Positions 18,018-26,823 of a DNA stretch of 64,000 nucleotides are shown here, in pieces; positions within the stretch are counted from its first letter, which is position 1; every line of letters starts with the position of its first letter. The DNA is from Microbacterium thalassium. GTDB lineage: Bacteria; Actinomycetota; Actinomycetes; Actinomycetales; Microbacteriaceae. The position numbers were made by a program, and so were the translations under genes. The DNA is taken from the NCBI RefSeq assembly GCF_014208045.1, contig NZ_JACHML010000001.1, forward strand, positions 2,976,001 to 3,040,000, given 5' to 3'. Under the pieces are notes generated by a model. That model was not told where the DNA came from. It did no database searches and worked only from the letters and a program-made list of their open reading frames with translations.

Positions 18018-18842
18018 TTACGTCGAGGAGCGGGCGGCGAGCGCGGCCTGGTAGAGCTCGCGCGACGAATGGCCCGTCGCGCGCGACACCTCCGACGCGG
18101 CCTCCTTCAGCCGCGTCCCCGACGAGACGAGCTCGGCGACCTGCGCCACGGCGTCGGCGAACGCGACGACCCGGCGCTCGGCCCCCGCCACGACGACGAC
18201 GATCTCGCCGCGCACGCCCTGTTCGGCCCAGGCTGCGAGCTCCGCCAACGGCCCGCGGACGACCTCCTCGTGCAGCTTCGTCAGCTCTCGGCACACCGCC
18301 GCGCGCCGATCGCCGCCGAACGCCGTCGCCATGTCGGCGAGCGTGGCGGCCAGCCGCGACGGGGCCTCGAAGAACACCATCGTGCGCGGCTCGGCGGCGA
18401 GCTCCGCCAGCTGCGACCGCCGCTCCCCCGGCTTGCGGGGCGGGAACCCCTCGAAGGCGAACCGGTCGGTCGCCAGGCCCGACACCGCCAGGGCCGTCAG
18501 CACCGCCGAGGGGCCGGGCAGCGCCGTCACCAGGACGTCGGCGGCGGCGGCCGCCGCGACGACCGCGAAGCCCGGATCGCTCACCGTCGGCATGCCGGCG
18601 TCGCTGAGCAGCAGCACGTCCTCGGTGCGGGCCAGCTCGACGAGGTCGCCGGCCCGGTCCTTCTCGTTGTGATCGTGCAGGGCGATCATGCGCGGCCGGT
18701 TCTCGACGCCGAGCGCGGCCAGCAGCCGCTGCGTCGTGCGCGTGTCCTCGGCGGCGACCACCGTCGCGCTCGAGAGCGCCTCGACCAGGCGCCGCGAGGC
18801 GTCGCCCAGGTTGCCGATGGGGGTGGCCGCGAGGATCAGCAC
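18018..18842 (-). CDS. rsmI: 16S rRNA 2'-O-ribose C1402 methyltransferase (RsmI)
   Basis: 274 aa tetrapyrrole-methylase-fold enzyme. N-terminal LAATPIGNLGD, the AEDTR loop, the SDAGMPTVSDPG motif and LPGPSAVLTAL are all typical of RsmI. GTG start is 6 nt after TAGGCT. Divergent from the mannosyltransferase, an arrangement also known around Rv1002c/Rv1003 of Mycobacterium. Confidence 0.95.
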   Translation of the reverse strand: MLILAATPIGNLGDASRRLVEALSSATVVAAEDTRTTQRLLAALGVENRPRMIALHDHNEKDRAGDLVELARTEDVLLLSDAGMPTVSDPGFAVVAAAAAADVLVTALPGPSAVLTALAVSGLATDRFAFEGFPPRKPGERRSQLAELAAEPRTMVFFEAPSRLAATLADMATAFGGDRRAAVCRELTKLHEEVVRGPLAELAAWAEQGVRGEIVVVVAGAERRVVAFADAVAQVAELVSSGTRLKEAASEVSRATGHSSRELYQAALAARSST

Positions 18843-18848
18843 CCCGCC

Positions 18849-18854
18849 AGCCTA
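18849..18854 (-). promoter_or_regulatory. -10 hexamer of rsmI (leaderless)
   Basis: TAGGCT on the minus strand, spacer GGCGGG, then GTG at 18842. Only 25 nt from the opposing -10 of the mannosyltransferase. Confidence 0.6.
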
Positions 18855-18879
18855 GACCGGGGGCCGACCGCGCGCGCCG

Positions 18880-18885
18880 TAGGCT
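18880..18885 (+). promoter_or_regulatory. -10 hexamer of the mannosyltransferase (leaderless)
   Basis: TAGGCT, spacer GTTCGG, then GTG at 18892. Same hexamer as rsmI on the other strand. Confidence 0.6.
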
Positions 18886-18891
18886 GTTCGG

Positions 18892-20487
18892 GTGACGACG
18901 ACCGCCGAGCCGCTGCTGCCACGCGCGCGCCGCTCGCTGTTCGATCGCTGGCAGGACCTCCTGGCCGCAGACCCGCGCGTGCGCACGCTCTACGACCGCC
19001 TCGCGCCCGTGCTCGTGGTGCTGCTGGCCGCGGCGCTGCGCTTCTGGAACCTCGCGAACCCGCACGACGCGATGAACCAGTTCGACGAGACGTACTACGT
19101 CAAGGACGCGTGGACGCTCACGCAGCTCGGCTACGAGGGGTCGTGGCCCGACGGCAATGACGCGTTCCTCGCCGGCGACGCGAACTCGTTCTCGGCGGAA
19201 CCGGGGTTCGTCATCCACCCTCCGCTGGGAAAGTGGCTCATCGCCCTGGGGATGCTGGCGTTCGGCCCCGAGACCGGGTGGGGCTGGCGGTTCACGACGG
19301 CTCTTGCGGGCACCGCATCCGTCCTCGTCCTCATGCTGATCGCGCGCCGCATGACCGGGTCGACGAACGTCGCGGTGCTCGCGGGATTCTTCCTCGCGAT
19401 CGACGGCCTGTCGATCGCGATGAGCCGGCTCGCGCTGCTGGACGGCATGCTGACCTTCTGGGTGCTGCTCGCGGTCCTGTTCGTCGTGATCGACCGGGAA
19501 CGCACGATGGAGCGGATAGCCGTGACGGTCGGCGCGCGGTTCGCCGGCGACACCGGTCCGGTGTGGGGCCCCATCCTCTGGAACCGGCCGTGGATCGTCG
19601 CGGCCGGCGCCGCGCTCGGCGCCGCGACGGCCGTGAAGTGGTCGGGCGTGTGGGTGCTCGCGGGTCTCGGGGTCTACCTCGTGGTGACCGATGCCCTCGC
19701 CCGCCGGCGCGCCGGTGTGCTGGTGTGGCCGACGGATGCCGTCCGCCAGGGAGCGGTCACGTTCGTCCTGCTGGTGCCGGTGGCCTTCGTCGTCTACCTC
19801 GCATCGTGGACCGGGTGGCTCGTCACCGACGGCGGCTACGACCGGCACGTGGCCGACGCGAACCCGGCGACCGGCCTCTTCGCGTGGGTGCCGCTGTCGC
19901 TGCAGAGCCTGTGGCAGCACCACATCACGATGTTCAACTCGGCGTCGAACATCGTCGGCGGGCATCCGTACTCGAGTCCCGCATGGCAGTGGCCGCTGCT
20001 GCTGCGCCCGACCGGGATGTACTACCGGTTCATCGCCGAGGGCGAGGCCGGCTGCGACGCGGCGGGCGGCTGCTCGCAGTCGATCTCGAGCATGCCCAAT
20101 CCGCTGCTGTGGTGGGCCGGCGTGGCGGCGGTGCTGTATCTCGTGTACCGGTTCGTGGTGCGGCGCGACTGGCGCGACGCGCTCGTGCTGACGGCGATCG
20201 GCGTGACGTACGGACCGTGGCTGCTGTACCCCGACCGCACGATCTTCCAGTTCTACACGGTGCTGATGATGCCGTTCATGATGCTCGCGCTCGTGTTCGC
20301 GCTGCGCGACATCGCCGGTCCGCGAGGGGCCGACGACTACCGGCGCCTCACCGGTCAACGACTCGTGTGGGTGTTCCTGGGTGTCGTCGTTGCGCTGTCG
20401 GTGTTCTGGTATCCGCTGGTGTCGGCGATGCAGATCACGTACGAGTACTGGTTCGTCCACACGTGGATGCCCGGCTGGGGCGCCTGA
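18892..20487 (+). CDS. Protein O-mannosyltransferase (PMT, GT39 family)
   Basis: 531 aa integral membrane GT-C glycosyltransferase with about ten helices. The first outside loop holds the essential acidic pair in FDETYYVKD (residues 64-72), and HPPLGKW follows. It transfers mannose from polyprenyl-phosphate-mannose to Ser/Thr of exported proteins, as Rv1002c does in Mycobacterium. Inserts such as CDAAGGCSQS near residue 390 are typical of the actinobacterial subgroup. A substrate could be the PT-rich stalk of membrane proteins such as the one encoded at 52895, which is only a suggestion. Confidence 0.93.
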   Translation: MTTTAEPLLPRARRSLFDRWQDLLAADPRVRTLYDRLAPVLVVLLAAALRFWNLANPHDAMNQFDETYYVKDAWTLTQLGYEGSWPDGNDAFLAGDANSFSAEPGFVIHPPLGKWLIALGMLAFGPETGWGWRFTTALAGTASVLVLMLIARRMTGSTNVAVLAGFFLAIDGLSIAMSRLALLDGMLTFWVLLAVLFVVIDRERTMERIAVTVGARFAGDTGPVWGPILWNRPWIVAAGAALGAATAVKWSGVWVLAGLGVYLVVTDALARRRAGVLVWPTDAVRQGAVTFVLLVPVAFVVYLASWTGWLVTDGGYDRHVADANPATGLFAWVPLSLQSLWQHHITMFNSASNIVGGHPYSSPAWQWPLLLRPTGMYYRFIAEGEAGCDAAGGCSQSISSMPNPLLWWAGVAAVLYLVYRFVVRRDWRDALVLTAIGVTYGPWLLYPDRTIFQFYTVLMMPFMMLALVFALRDIAGPRGADDYRRLTGQRLVWVFLGVVVALSVFWYPLVSAMQITYEYWFVHTWMPGWGA

Positions 20488-20505
20488 GCGCGCGCCGCGC
20501 CGCGG

Positions 20506-21849
20506 TCACTCCGGCGCGCGAGCGGATGCCGCGGCCCGCGCGGCGGCGGGAAGCGCGTCGACGATCGCCGTGAGCGCGTCCTCATCGTGCGCGGCCGTGA
20601 GGAACCACGCCTCGAACACGCTCGGCGGCAGCGCGACGCCCTGATCGAGCATCGCGTGGAAGAACGGCCCGTACCGCCACGTCTCCTGCGCGCGCGCATC
20701 GTCGTAGTCGCGCACGGCCCCCTCGCGGAACGCCACCGAGAACAGGCTTCCGGCGCGCGAGATGACGTGCGGGAGCCCCTCGGCCGTCAGCGCGTCGTGC
20801 AGGGCGGCCTGGACGCGGATCGCGGCGGTGTCCACGTGCGCGTACACGTCGGCATCCGCCAGGCGCAGCGTCGCGAGGCCCGCCGCGACCGCGAGCGGAT
20901 TGCCGCTGAGCGTGCCGGCCTGGTACACCGGCCCGAGCGGCGCGAGCAGGTCCATGAGGGCCGCGCGACCGCCGACGCCCGCCAGCGGCATGCCGCCGCC
21001 GATGACCTTGCCGAAGGTCACGAGGTCGGGCGCGAACGGATGCGCGCCGGTCTGCTCGAGGCCCCACCAGCCGGCGGGGCCGACCCGGAAGCCGGTGAGC
21101 ACCTCGTCGAGGATCAGCAGCGCTCCGTGGGCATGGGCGGTGTCGGCGAGGAACGCGTTGAAGCCGGGCTCGGGGGCGAGCACGCCCGCGTTGGCGCCCG
21201 ATGCCTCGGTGATGATCGCGGCGATGCGCCCGTCATGGGCGGCGAAGGCGGCCTCGACCGCGGCACGGTCGTTGTAGGGCAGCACCAGCGTGAGGGCCGC
21301 GATGTCGGCGGGGACGCCGGCGGAGCCGGGCAGCCCCAGCGTCGCCACGCCCGACCCGGACTCGGCCAGCAGGCCGTCGGAGTGGCCGTGGTAGTGGCCG
21401 GCGAACTTGATGATGACGTCGCGTCCGGTCGCGCCGCGCGCGATGCGGATCGCCGTCATGGTCGCCTCGGTGCCGGTGGAGACCAGGCGCAGCCGTTCGA
21501 TGCCGCGCACTCCCCCGACGGTGAGACGGTCGATGACGAGCTCGGCGAGCTCGGTCTCGCCGGGCGTCGACGCGCCGAACGACAGCCCGCGGGCCGCAGC
21601 CCGCTGCACGGCGTCGACGACCTCGGGGTGGGCGTGACCGAGCAGGGCCGGCCCCCACGAGGCGACGAGGTCGACGTAGTCGCGCCCGGTGACGTCGGTC
21701 ACGCGAGGGCCGGATGCCGACACGATCGACAGTGGCGTGCCGCCGACGGAGCCGAAGGCGCGGACGGGCGAGTTCACGCCGCCGGGGATGACGGCGCGGG
21801 CGCGCGCGGCGGCGGAGTCGTTGGTGAGGGTCTGCGCGGGAGTGCTCAT
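20506..21849 (-). CDS. hemL: Glutamate-1-semialdehyde 2,1-aminomutase
   Basis: 447 aa PLP enzyme making 5-aminolevulinate from glutamate semialdehyde, second step of the C5 route. PLP-binding Lys lies in [12 protein letters not shown]-terminal [11 protein letters not shown] and [12 protein letters not shown] are diagnostic. Start overlaps the hemB stop by 4 nt (ATGA). It is the last gene of the heme operon. Confidence 0.97.
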   Translation of the reverse strand: MSTPAQTLTNDSAAARARAVIPGGVNSPVRAFGSVGGTPLSIVSASGPRVTDVTGRDYVDLVASWGPALLGHAHPEVVDAVQRAAARGLSFGASTPGETELAELVIDRLTVGGVRGIERLRLVSTGTEATMTAIRIARGATGRDVIIKFAGHYHGHSDGLLAESGSGVATLGLPGSAGVPADIAALTLVLPYNDRAAVEAAFAAHDGRIAAIITEASGANAGVLAPEPGFNAFLADTAHAHGALLILDEVLTGFRVGPAGWWGLEQTGAHPFAPDLVTFGKVIGGGMPLAGVGGRAALMDLLAPLGPVYQAGTLSGNPLAVAAGLATLRLADADVYAHVDTAAIRVQAALHDALTAEGLPHVISRAGSLFSVAFREGAVRDYDDARAQETWRYGPFFHAMLDQGVALPPSVFEAWFLTAAHDEDALTAIVDALPAAARAAASARAPE

Positions 21850-22832
21850 GCGCGGGAGATCCTTTCGGCGACCTCGATCGCCCAGTAGGTGAGGACGGCG
21901 TCGGCGCCGGCGCGGAAGATGCTCACGATCGACTCGTCGATCGAGCGCTCGCGGTCGATCCAGCCGTGGGCGGCGGCGGCCTCGATCATGGCGTACTCGC
22001 CGCTGATCTGGTATGCCCACACCGGCACGGGGCTGGTGGCGGCGGCGTCCGCCAGCACGTCCAGGTAGCTCATGGCGGGCTTGACCATGACGATGTCGGC
22101 GCCCTCGGCGACGTCCAGCGCCACCTCGCGCGCTCCCTCGCGGCGGTTCGCGGGGTCGAGCTGGTACGTGCGACGGTCGCCCTCGAGCGTGGACTGCACG
22201 GCTTCGCGGAACGGGCCGTAGAACGCCGAGGCGTACTTGGCGGCGTAGGCCAGCAGCGCGACGTCGGTGAAGCCGGCGCCGTCGAGCGCGGCGCGCACGA
22301 CCGCGGTCTGGCCGTCCATCATGCCCGACATGCCGAGCAGCTGGGATCCGGATGCCGCCTGGGCCAGCGCCATGTCGGCGTAGCGCTCCAGGCTCGCGTC
22401 GTTGTCGACGCGGCCGTGCGCGTCGAGCACGCCGCAGTGGCCGTGGTCGGTGAACTCGTCCAGGCACAGGTCGGTCTGGATCACGAGGGCGTCGCCCACC
22501 TCGGACGCGGCGACCTCGGTGGCGACGTTCAGGATGCCGTCGGCGGCGGTCGCGCCGGACCCGGTGGCGTCCTTGTGCTCGGGGACGCCGAAGATCATGA
22601 CGCCCGACAGGCCGGCCTCGGCGGCGCGGTGCAGCTCGGCTTTGAGGGAGTCGAGCGAATGCTGCACGACGCCCGGCATCGACGAGATCGGCACCGGCGC
22701 CTCGGCGCCCTCGCGCACGAACACCGGCAGCACCAGCTTCGCCGGCTCGATGCGGGTCTCGGACACCAGGCGCCGCCACGCGGGGCTCTGGCGCAGACGC
22801 CGGGGGCGGACGGCGGGGAACGACTCGTTCAT
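21846..22832 (-). CDS. hemB: Delta-aminolevulinic acid dehydratase (porphobilinogen synthase)
   Basis: 328 aa. Condenses two 5-aminolevulinate to porphobilinogen. The two Schiff-base lysines are in [15 protein letters not shown] and [11 protein letters not shown]. The metal loop reads [13 protein letters not shown]: Cys123 and Cys133 are kept, but the middle zinc Cys of E. coli-type enzymes is Asp125, a mixed ligand set. ATG shares one base with the hemC stop. Confidence 0.96.
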   Translation of the reverse strand: MNESFPAVRPRRLRQSPAWRRLVSETRIEPAKLVLPVFVREGAEAPVPISSMPGVVQHSLDSLKAELHRAAEAGLSGVMIFGVPEHKDATGSGATAADGILNVATEVAASEVGDALVIQTDLCLDEFTDHGHCGVLDAHGRVDNDASLERYADMALAQAASGSQLLGMSGMMDGQTAVVRAALDGAGFTDVALLAYAAKYASAFYGPFREAVQSTLEGDRRTYQLDPANRREGAREVALDVAEGADIVMVKPAMSYLDVLADAAATSPVPVWAYQISGEYAMIEAAAAHGWIDRERSIDESIVSIFRAGADAVLTYWAIEVAERISRA

Positions 22833-23758
22833 CAGTCCTCCTGGGATGCGGGCGACGCGCCGAGCGGTGCGAGATCGGCGGCGCCCTGCGCCAGCAGCTC
22901 GGCGGCGACGCGCTCGGCGAGCTCGTCCTCGACGCCGGCGTCGAGGACGGTGGCGTGCGAGCTGGTGAGCTGCGCCGAGCCGTCGAGGCGGTACACGCGC
23001 GCCGTGAGGAACAGCATGCCGTCCTCGACGAACGCGCGGGCGCCGACGGGGGCGGCGCACCCGGCCTCGAGGCGGGCGAGCACGCCGCGTTCGGCCGCGG
23101 CCGCTCGCCGCGTCGGACGGTGGTCGATGCGCGCGGCGAGCGTCTCGTCGCCGGTGCGCGTCTCGATCGCGAGGGCTCCCTGCGCCGGGGCCGTCGGCCA
23201 CGCGTCGAGGTCGAACAGCTCCGTGACGGCCTCGGAGCGGCCCACGCGCGAGAGGCCGGCGGCGGCGAGCACGACGGCGTCGAGACGGCGCTCGGGGTCC
23301 TCGGCGCCGACGCGTCCGAGGCGCGTGTCGACGTTGCCGCGGATGTCGACGAGTTCGACGTCGGGGCGGCGCGCGGCCACCTGCGCCCGGCGACGGGGCG
23401 AGCCGGTGCCGACGCGGGCTCCCGCGGGCAGCTCGTCGAGGGTGAGGCCGTCGCGCGCGCACAGCGCGTCGCGCGCGTCGGCACGGCGCGGCACCGCGGC
23501 GACCGACAGGCCCGCGATCGGCGCCGTCGGCAGGTCCTTGTACGAGTGGACGACGGCGTCCACGTCGCCCGCGAGCAGCGCCTCGCGCAGCGCAGCGGCG
23601 AACACGCCCGCCCCGCCCAGCGACGCGAGCGACTGCGTGTTCACGTCGCCCTCGGACTGGATGACGACCAGCTCGCCGCCCAGCGCGTCGGCGATCGTGC
23701 CGGCCTGCGCGAGCGCCAGGGCGCTGCCGCGCGTGCCGATGCGCAGGGGTGCGCTCAC
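22832..23758 (-). CDS. hemC: Hydroxymethylbilane synthase (porphobilinogen deaminase)
   Basis: 308 aa. Polymerises four porphobilinogens on a dipyrromethane cofactor, bound to Cys in the [11 protein letters not shown] motif. Other markers are [11 protein letters not shown] at the N-terminus, HSYKDLPT (catalytic Asp region) and [11 protein letters not shown] start overlaps the hemQ stop by 4 nt. No hemD gene follows, although it is often next to or fused with hemC. Confidence 0.96.
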   Translation of the reverse strand: MSAPLRIGTRGSALALAQAGTIADALGGELVVIQSEGDVNTQSLASLGGAGVFAAALREALLAGDVDAVVHSYKDLPTAPIAGLSVAAVPRRADARDALCARDGLTLDELPAGARVGTGSPRRRAQVAARRPDVELVDIRGNVDTRLGRVGAEDPERRLDAVVLAAAGLSRVGRSEAVTELFDLDAWPTAPAQGALAIETRTGDETLAARIDHRPTRRAAAAERGVLARLEAGCAAPVGARAFVEDGMLFLTARVYRLDGSAQLTSSHATVLDAGVEDELAERVAAELLAQGAADLAPLGASPASQED

Positions 23759-24426
23759 GCGAGCACCTCGGCGACCTCGCTCGCGCCGATCAGGCGGCCG
23801 GTGAAGAACGGGATCTCCTCGCGCACGTGACGGCGGGCCTCGGTGGAGCGCAGGTGCCGCATCATGTCGACGAGGTCGACGACGTCGTCGGACTCCATCG
23901 GCAGCAGCCACTCGTAGTCGCCGAGGGCGAAGCTGGCGACGGTGTTGGCCTGCACCTGCGGGAAGTCGCGGCCCATGAGGCCGTGGTCGCGCAGCATCGC
24001 GCCGCGCTCGGCGTCGGGCAGCAGGTACCACTCGTAGCTGCGCACGAAGGGGTAGATCGTCAGCCACTGCTTGGGCGGAAGCCCCCGCGCGTAGGCCGGC
24101 ACGTGGTCGCGCGCGAACTCGGCGGTGCGGTGCACGCCCATCGCGTTCCACGTCGGCAGCAGCACGCTCAGCTCGCGCGAGCGGCGCAGGGCCCGCAGGT
24201 CGGCCTGCAGCCCGTCGGCGGTGTGGCCGGTGAGCCAGAGCATGACGTCGGCGTCGGCGCGCAGGCCCGACACGTCGTAGATGCCGCGCACGCTCGCGAG
24301 GCCGTCCGCGACATCGGCGAGCGCGGGGGCGTCCTCGGCGGCGGGCACCGCGTGCGGGTCGCGGCGGAACACCGCGAACAGCGTGTAGTGGAGCGTCTCG
24401 GCCGGGGCGTCGGTGTCGGGGGTCAC
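23755..24426 (-). CDS. hemQ: Coproheme decarboxylase HemQ (chlorite dismutase family)
   Basis: 223 aa, the length of actinobacterial HemQ (ChdC). It carries out the last step of the coproporphyrin-dependent heme route, oxidative decarboxylation of coproheme to heme b. Family segments seen are RGIYDVSGLRADADVMLW, the central KQWLTIYPFVRSYEWYLL and FALGDYEWLLPMES. GTG start is 4 nt after the stop of the oxidase gene. Confidence 0.94.
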   Translation of the reverse strand: MTPDTDAPAETLHYTLFAVFRRDPHAVPAAEDAPALADVADGLASVRGIYDVSGLRADADVMLWLTGHTADGLQADLRALRRSRELSVLLPTWNAMGVHRTAEFARDHVPAYARGLPPKQWLTIYPFVRSYEWYLLPDAERGAMLRDHGLMGRDFPQVQANTVASFALGDYEWLLPMESDDVVDLVDMMRHLRSTEARRHVREEIPFFTGRLIGASEVAEVLA

Positions 24427-24430
24427 TGTC

Positions 24431-25702
24431 CTATCCTCCCTGCCCGGCGGCGGCCGGGCGAGTCTGGGTCGTCTCGAGAAGCTGTGCGGCGACCCGCTCG
24501 GCGTGGCCGACGACCGCGGCCAGACCCGTGCCGGCCGCGGTCTCGCCGACGACGGGGGTCGGTCCCTCGGGTGCGCGCTCGCCGCGCCGCCACGTGACCG
24601 AGCGGGCGTCCTCGACCTCGACGACGGGACCGCCGAGGAGGACGCCGGCGTCGCGCGTGGCCGTGGCGATGACGTCGTCCGGCTCGCCGTCGTACGACAG
24701 TCGCACGGCGTGCCGGCCGTCGAACGCTTCCGCCGCCCAGGCCCACTTGGCCGTGATGTGCGTCAGCGCCCGAGCGCGCACGCCCGGTGCTCCCGCCGCG
24801 ACGAGCAGACCCGTGCCGCGCGGCGCACGGTCGAGCCCGGGCGCGTCGAGCACGAGGGTCACGAGCGTCAGCACGCGGTCGGCGGGCGGTGCCGCGGGGT
24901 CGGGCATGGCGCGCACGACGTCGCCGGCGATGCGGCGTCCGTCGACGACGAGGGCGCCGGGCTCGATCGCGTCGACATGCGCGCCGGTGACGATGTCGGC
25001 GCCGTGGCGGACCGCGTCCCCGGCGAGCGCCTGCGGGAGCCGGTGCATGCCGCCGCGGATCCCCGCGACCTGGCTGCCGGCGGGTGCGGCGGCACGCAGG
25101 TCCGCGACGGCGGCGGCGAGGGAGCCGTGCTCGCGCACGCGCTCGAGCAGCGTCGGATGCGCGATGGCGACGGGAACCTGATCGGGCTCGCGGGAGTGGA
25201 CGCCCCGCACGACTGGGCCGACGAGGCCGTCGACGACGCCGTCGCCCATGCGCGCGCGCACGAGGTCGCCGAGGGTCTCGGCATCCGCTCCGACCGAGGC
25301 GGGGAGCATGCCGTCCAGTCGAGCGCGCAGCGCGGCGCGGCGGCCGATGACGCGCACGACGTCGGCGGCGAGGGGGTCCGCGGGGATCCCGAGCAGGCCG
25401 GCGGCCGGCAGCGGCACGGCGCTGCCGTCGGCGCGGTGCAGCCACGCGGGTGCGGGGTTCGGGGTCACGACGTCGGCGGCGAGGCCGAGCTCGTCGAGAA
25501 GTCCCGCCACGACGTCACCGCGCGTCGCGAACGACTCCGCGGCGGCATCCAGGTCGACGCCGCCGACGCGCAGGGGGACGACCTGTCCGCCGACGCGATC
25601 CGACGCCTCGAAGACGCGCACGCGGCGCCCGGCGGCGGCGAGCCGGCGCGCGAGCACGAGGGCGCCGACGCCGCCGCCGGCGACGAGCACGTCAGAGGGC
25701 AT
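24431..25702 (-). CDS. hemY: Coproporphyrinogen III oxidase, HemY/CgoX type
   Basis: 423 aa FAD-dependent oxidase with the N-terminal dinucleotide fold VLVAGGGVGALVLARRLAAA and the following acidic-RVGGQV segment. In Gram-positives HemY oxidises coproporphyrinogen III to coproporphyrin III ahead of ferrochelatase and HemQ, and its place beside hemQ agrees with that. Somewhat shorter than B. subtilis HemY (about 470 aa). Start overlaps the hemE stop by 11 nt. Confidence 0.92.
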   Translation of the reverse strand: MPSDVLVAGGGVGALVLARRLAAAGRRVRVFEASDRVGGQVVPLRVGGVDLDAAAESFATRGDVVAGLLDELGLAADVVTPNPAPAWLHRADGSAVPLPAAGLLGIPADPLAADVVRVIGRRAALRARLDGMLPASVGADAETLGDLVRARMGDGVVDGLVGPVVRGVHSREPDQVPVAIAHPTLLERVREHGSLAAAVADLRAAAPAGSQVAGIRGGMHRLPQALAGDAVRHGADIVTGAHVDAIEPGALVVDGRRIAGDVVRAMPDPAAPPADRVLTLVTLVLDAPGLDRAPRGTGLLVAAGAPGVRARALTHITAKWAWAAEAFDGRHAVRLSYDGEPDDVIATATRDAGVLLGGPVVEVEDARSVTWRRGERAPEGPTPVVGETAAGTGLAAVVGHAERVAAQLLETTQTRPAAAGQGG

Positions 25703-26762
25703 GCACGAGCTCCACGATGCGCGTCAGCACGGTCGGGTCCGTCTCGGGCGGCACGCCGTGCCCGAGGTTCACGATGTGCGCGGGCGCGTCGGCGCCGCGC
25801 TCGACGACGTCGCGCACGTGGCGCTCGACGAGCGGCCACGGCGCCGAGAGGAACGCGGCGTCGATGTTGCCCTGCAGCGGCACGGCGCCGCCCAGGCGGC
25901 GATTGGCCTCGTCCAATGGCAGGCGCCAGTCGATGCCCACGACGTCGGCTCCCAGGCCCGGCAGCACGTCGAGCATCTCGCCCATGCCGAGCCCGAAGTG
26001 GATGCGGGGCACCTCGAGACCGCGCAGGGCCTGGAACGCGCGCTTGGAGTGCGGCGACACGCGGCGCACGTAGTCGTCCCGCGAGAGCGAGCCCGCCCAC
26101 GAGTCGAACAGCTGGACGACGCTGGCGCCGGCGAGCACCTGCGCTCGCAGGAACTCGCCCGTCACGTCGGCGGCCCAGTTCAGCAGCGCCGACCACGCGT
26201 GCGGGTCGGTGCGCATGAGCGCTCGCGTGCGCAGCTGGTCCTTGGACGGGCCGCCCTCGACGAGGTAGCTGGCGAGCGTGTAGGGCGCGCCGCCGAAGCC
26301 GATGAGCGGCGTCGAGCCGAGCTCGTCCACGACGATGCGCACGGCGTCGGAGATCGGGGCGAGCGCCTCGGGCTCGAGGGGGCGCAGCCGCAGGATGTCG
26401 GCTGCCGAGCGCACCGGCTCGTCGATGACCGGGCCGCGACCGGGGACGATCTTCACGTCGACGCCGGCCAGCAGCACGGGCACGACGATGTCGCTGAAGA
26501 AGACCGCGGCGTCCACGCCGTGGCGGCGCACCGGCTGCAGCGTGATCTCGGCGGCGAGCGCGGGGTCCAGGCACGCGTCGAGCATCGCGACGCCGGCGCG
26601 GCTCTCACGGTACTCGGGCAGAGAGCGACCGGCCTGACGCATGAACCACACCGGCAGGGTCTGCGGGCGGTCGGCGCGTGCGGCGCGCACGAGACGCGAG
26701 TCGGCCGTGCGGCCGTCCATCAGGGGGTGGGCGGCGGAGAGGGATGTGACGACGGATGACAC
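25692..26762 (-). CDS. hemE: Uroporphyrinogen decarboxylase
   Basis: 356 aa. Converts uroporphyrinogen III to coproporphyrinogen III. N-terminal signature PVWFMRQAGRSLPEYR, catalytic FFSDIV Asp and FGGAPYTLASYLVEGG are clear. GTG start lies 6 nt behind TACCCT. First gene of the six-gene minus-strand heme operon. Confidence 0.97.
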   Translation of the reverse strand: MSSVVTSLSAAHPLMDGRTADSRLVRAARADRPQTLPVWFMRQAGRSLPEYRESRAGVAMLDACLDPALAAEITLQPVRRHGVDAAVFFSDIVVPVLLAGVDVKIVPGRGPVIDEPVRSAADILRLRPLEPEALAPISDAVRIVVDELGSTPLIGFGGAPYTLASYLVEGGPSKDQLRTRALMRTDPHAWSALLNWAADVTGEFLRAQVLAGASVVQLFDSWAGSLSRDDYVRRVSPHSKRAFQALRGLEVPRIHFGLGMGEMLDVLPGLGADVVGIDWRLPLDEANRRLGGAVPLQGNIDAAFLSAPWPLVERHVRDVVERGADAPAHIVNLGHGVPPETDPTVLTRIVELVHAL

Positions 26763-26768
26763 CCGTCA

Positions 26769-26774
26769 AGGGTA
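26769..26774 (-). promoter_or_regulatory. -10 hexamer of the hemE operon (leaderless)
   Basis: TACCCT on the minus strand, spacer TGACGG, then GTG at 26762. The 61-nt hemE-hemA spacer must hold both promoters and any heme-responsive control. Confidence 0.55.
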
Positions 26775-26811
26775 CGCGGCTCGCCTCCGTGCGGCTCACG
26801 GCCGGGACCGG

Positions 26812-26817
26812 TAGAAT
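26812..26817 (+). promoter_or_regulatory. -10 hexamer of hemA (leaderless)
   Basis: TAGAAT, spacer CCAGCG, then GTG at 26824. Confidence 0.6.
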
Positions 26818-26823
26818 CCAGCG

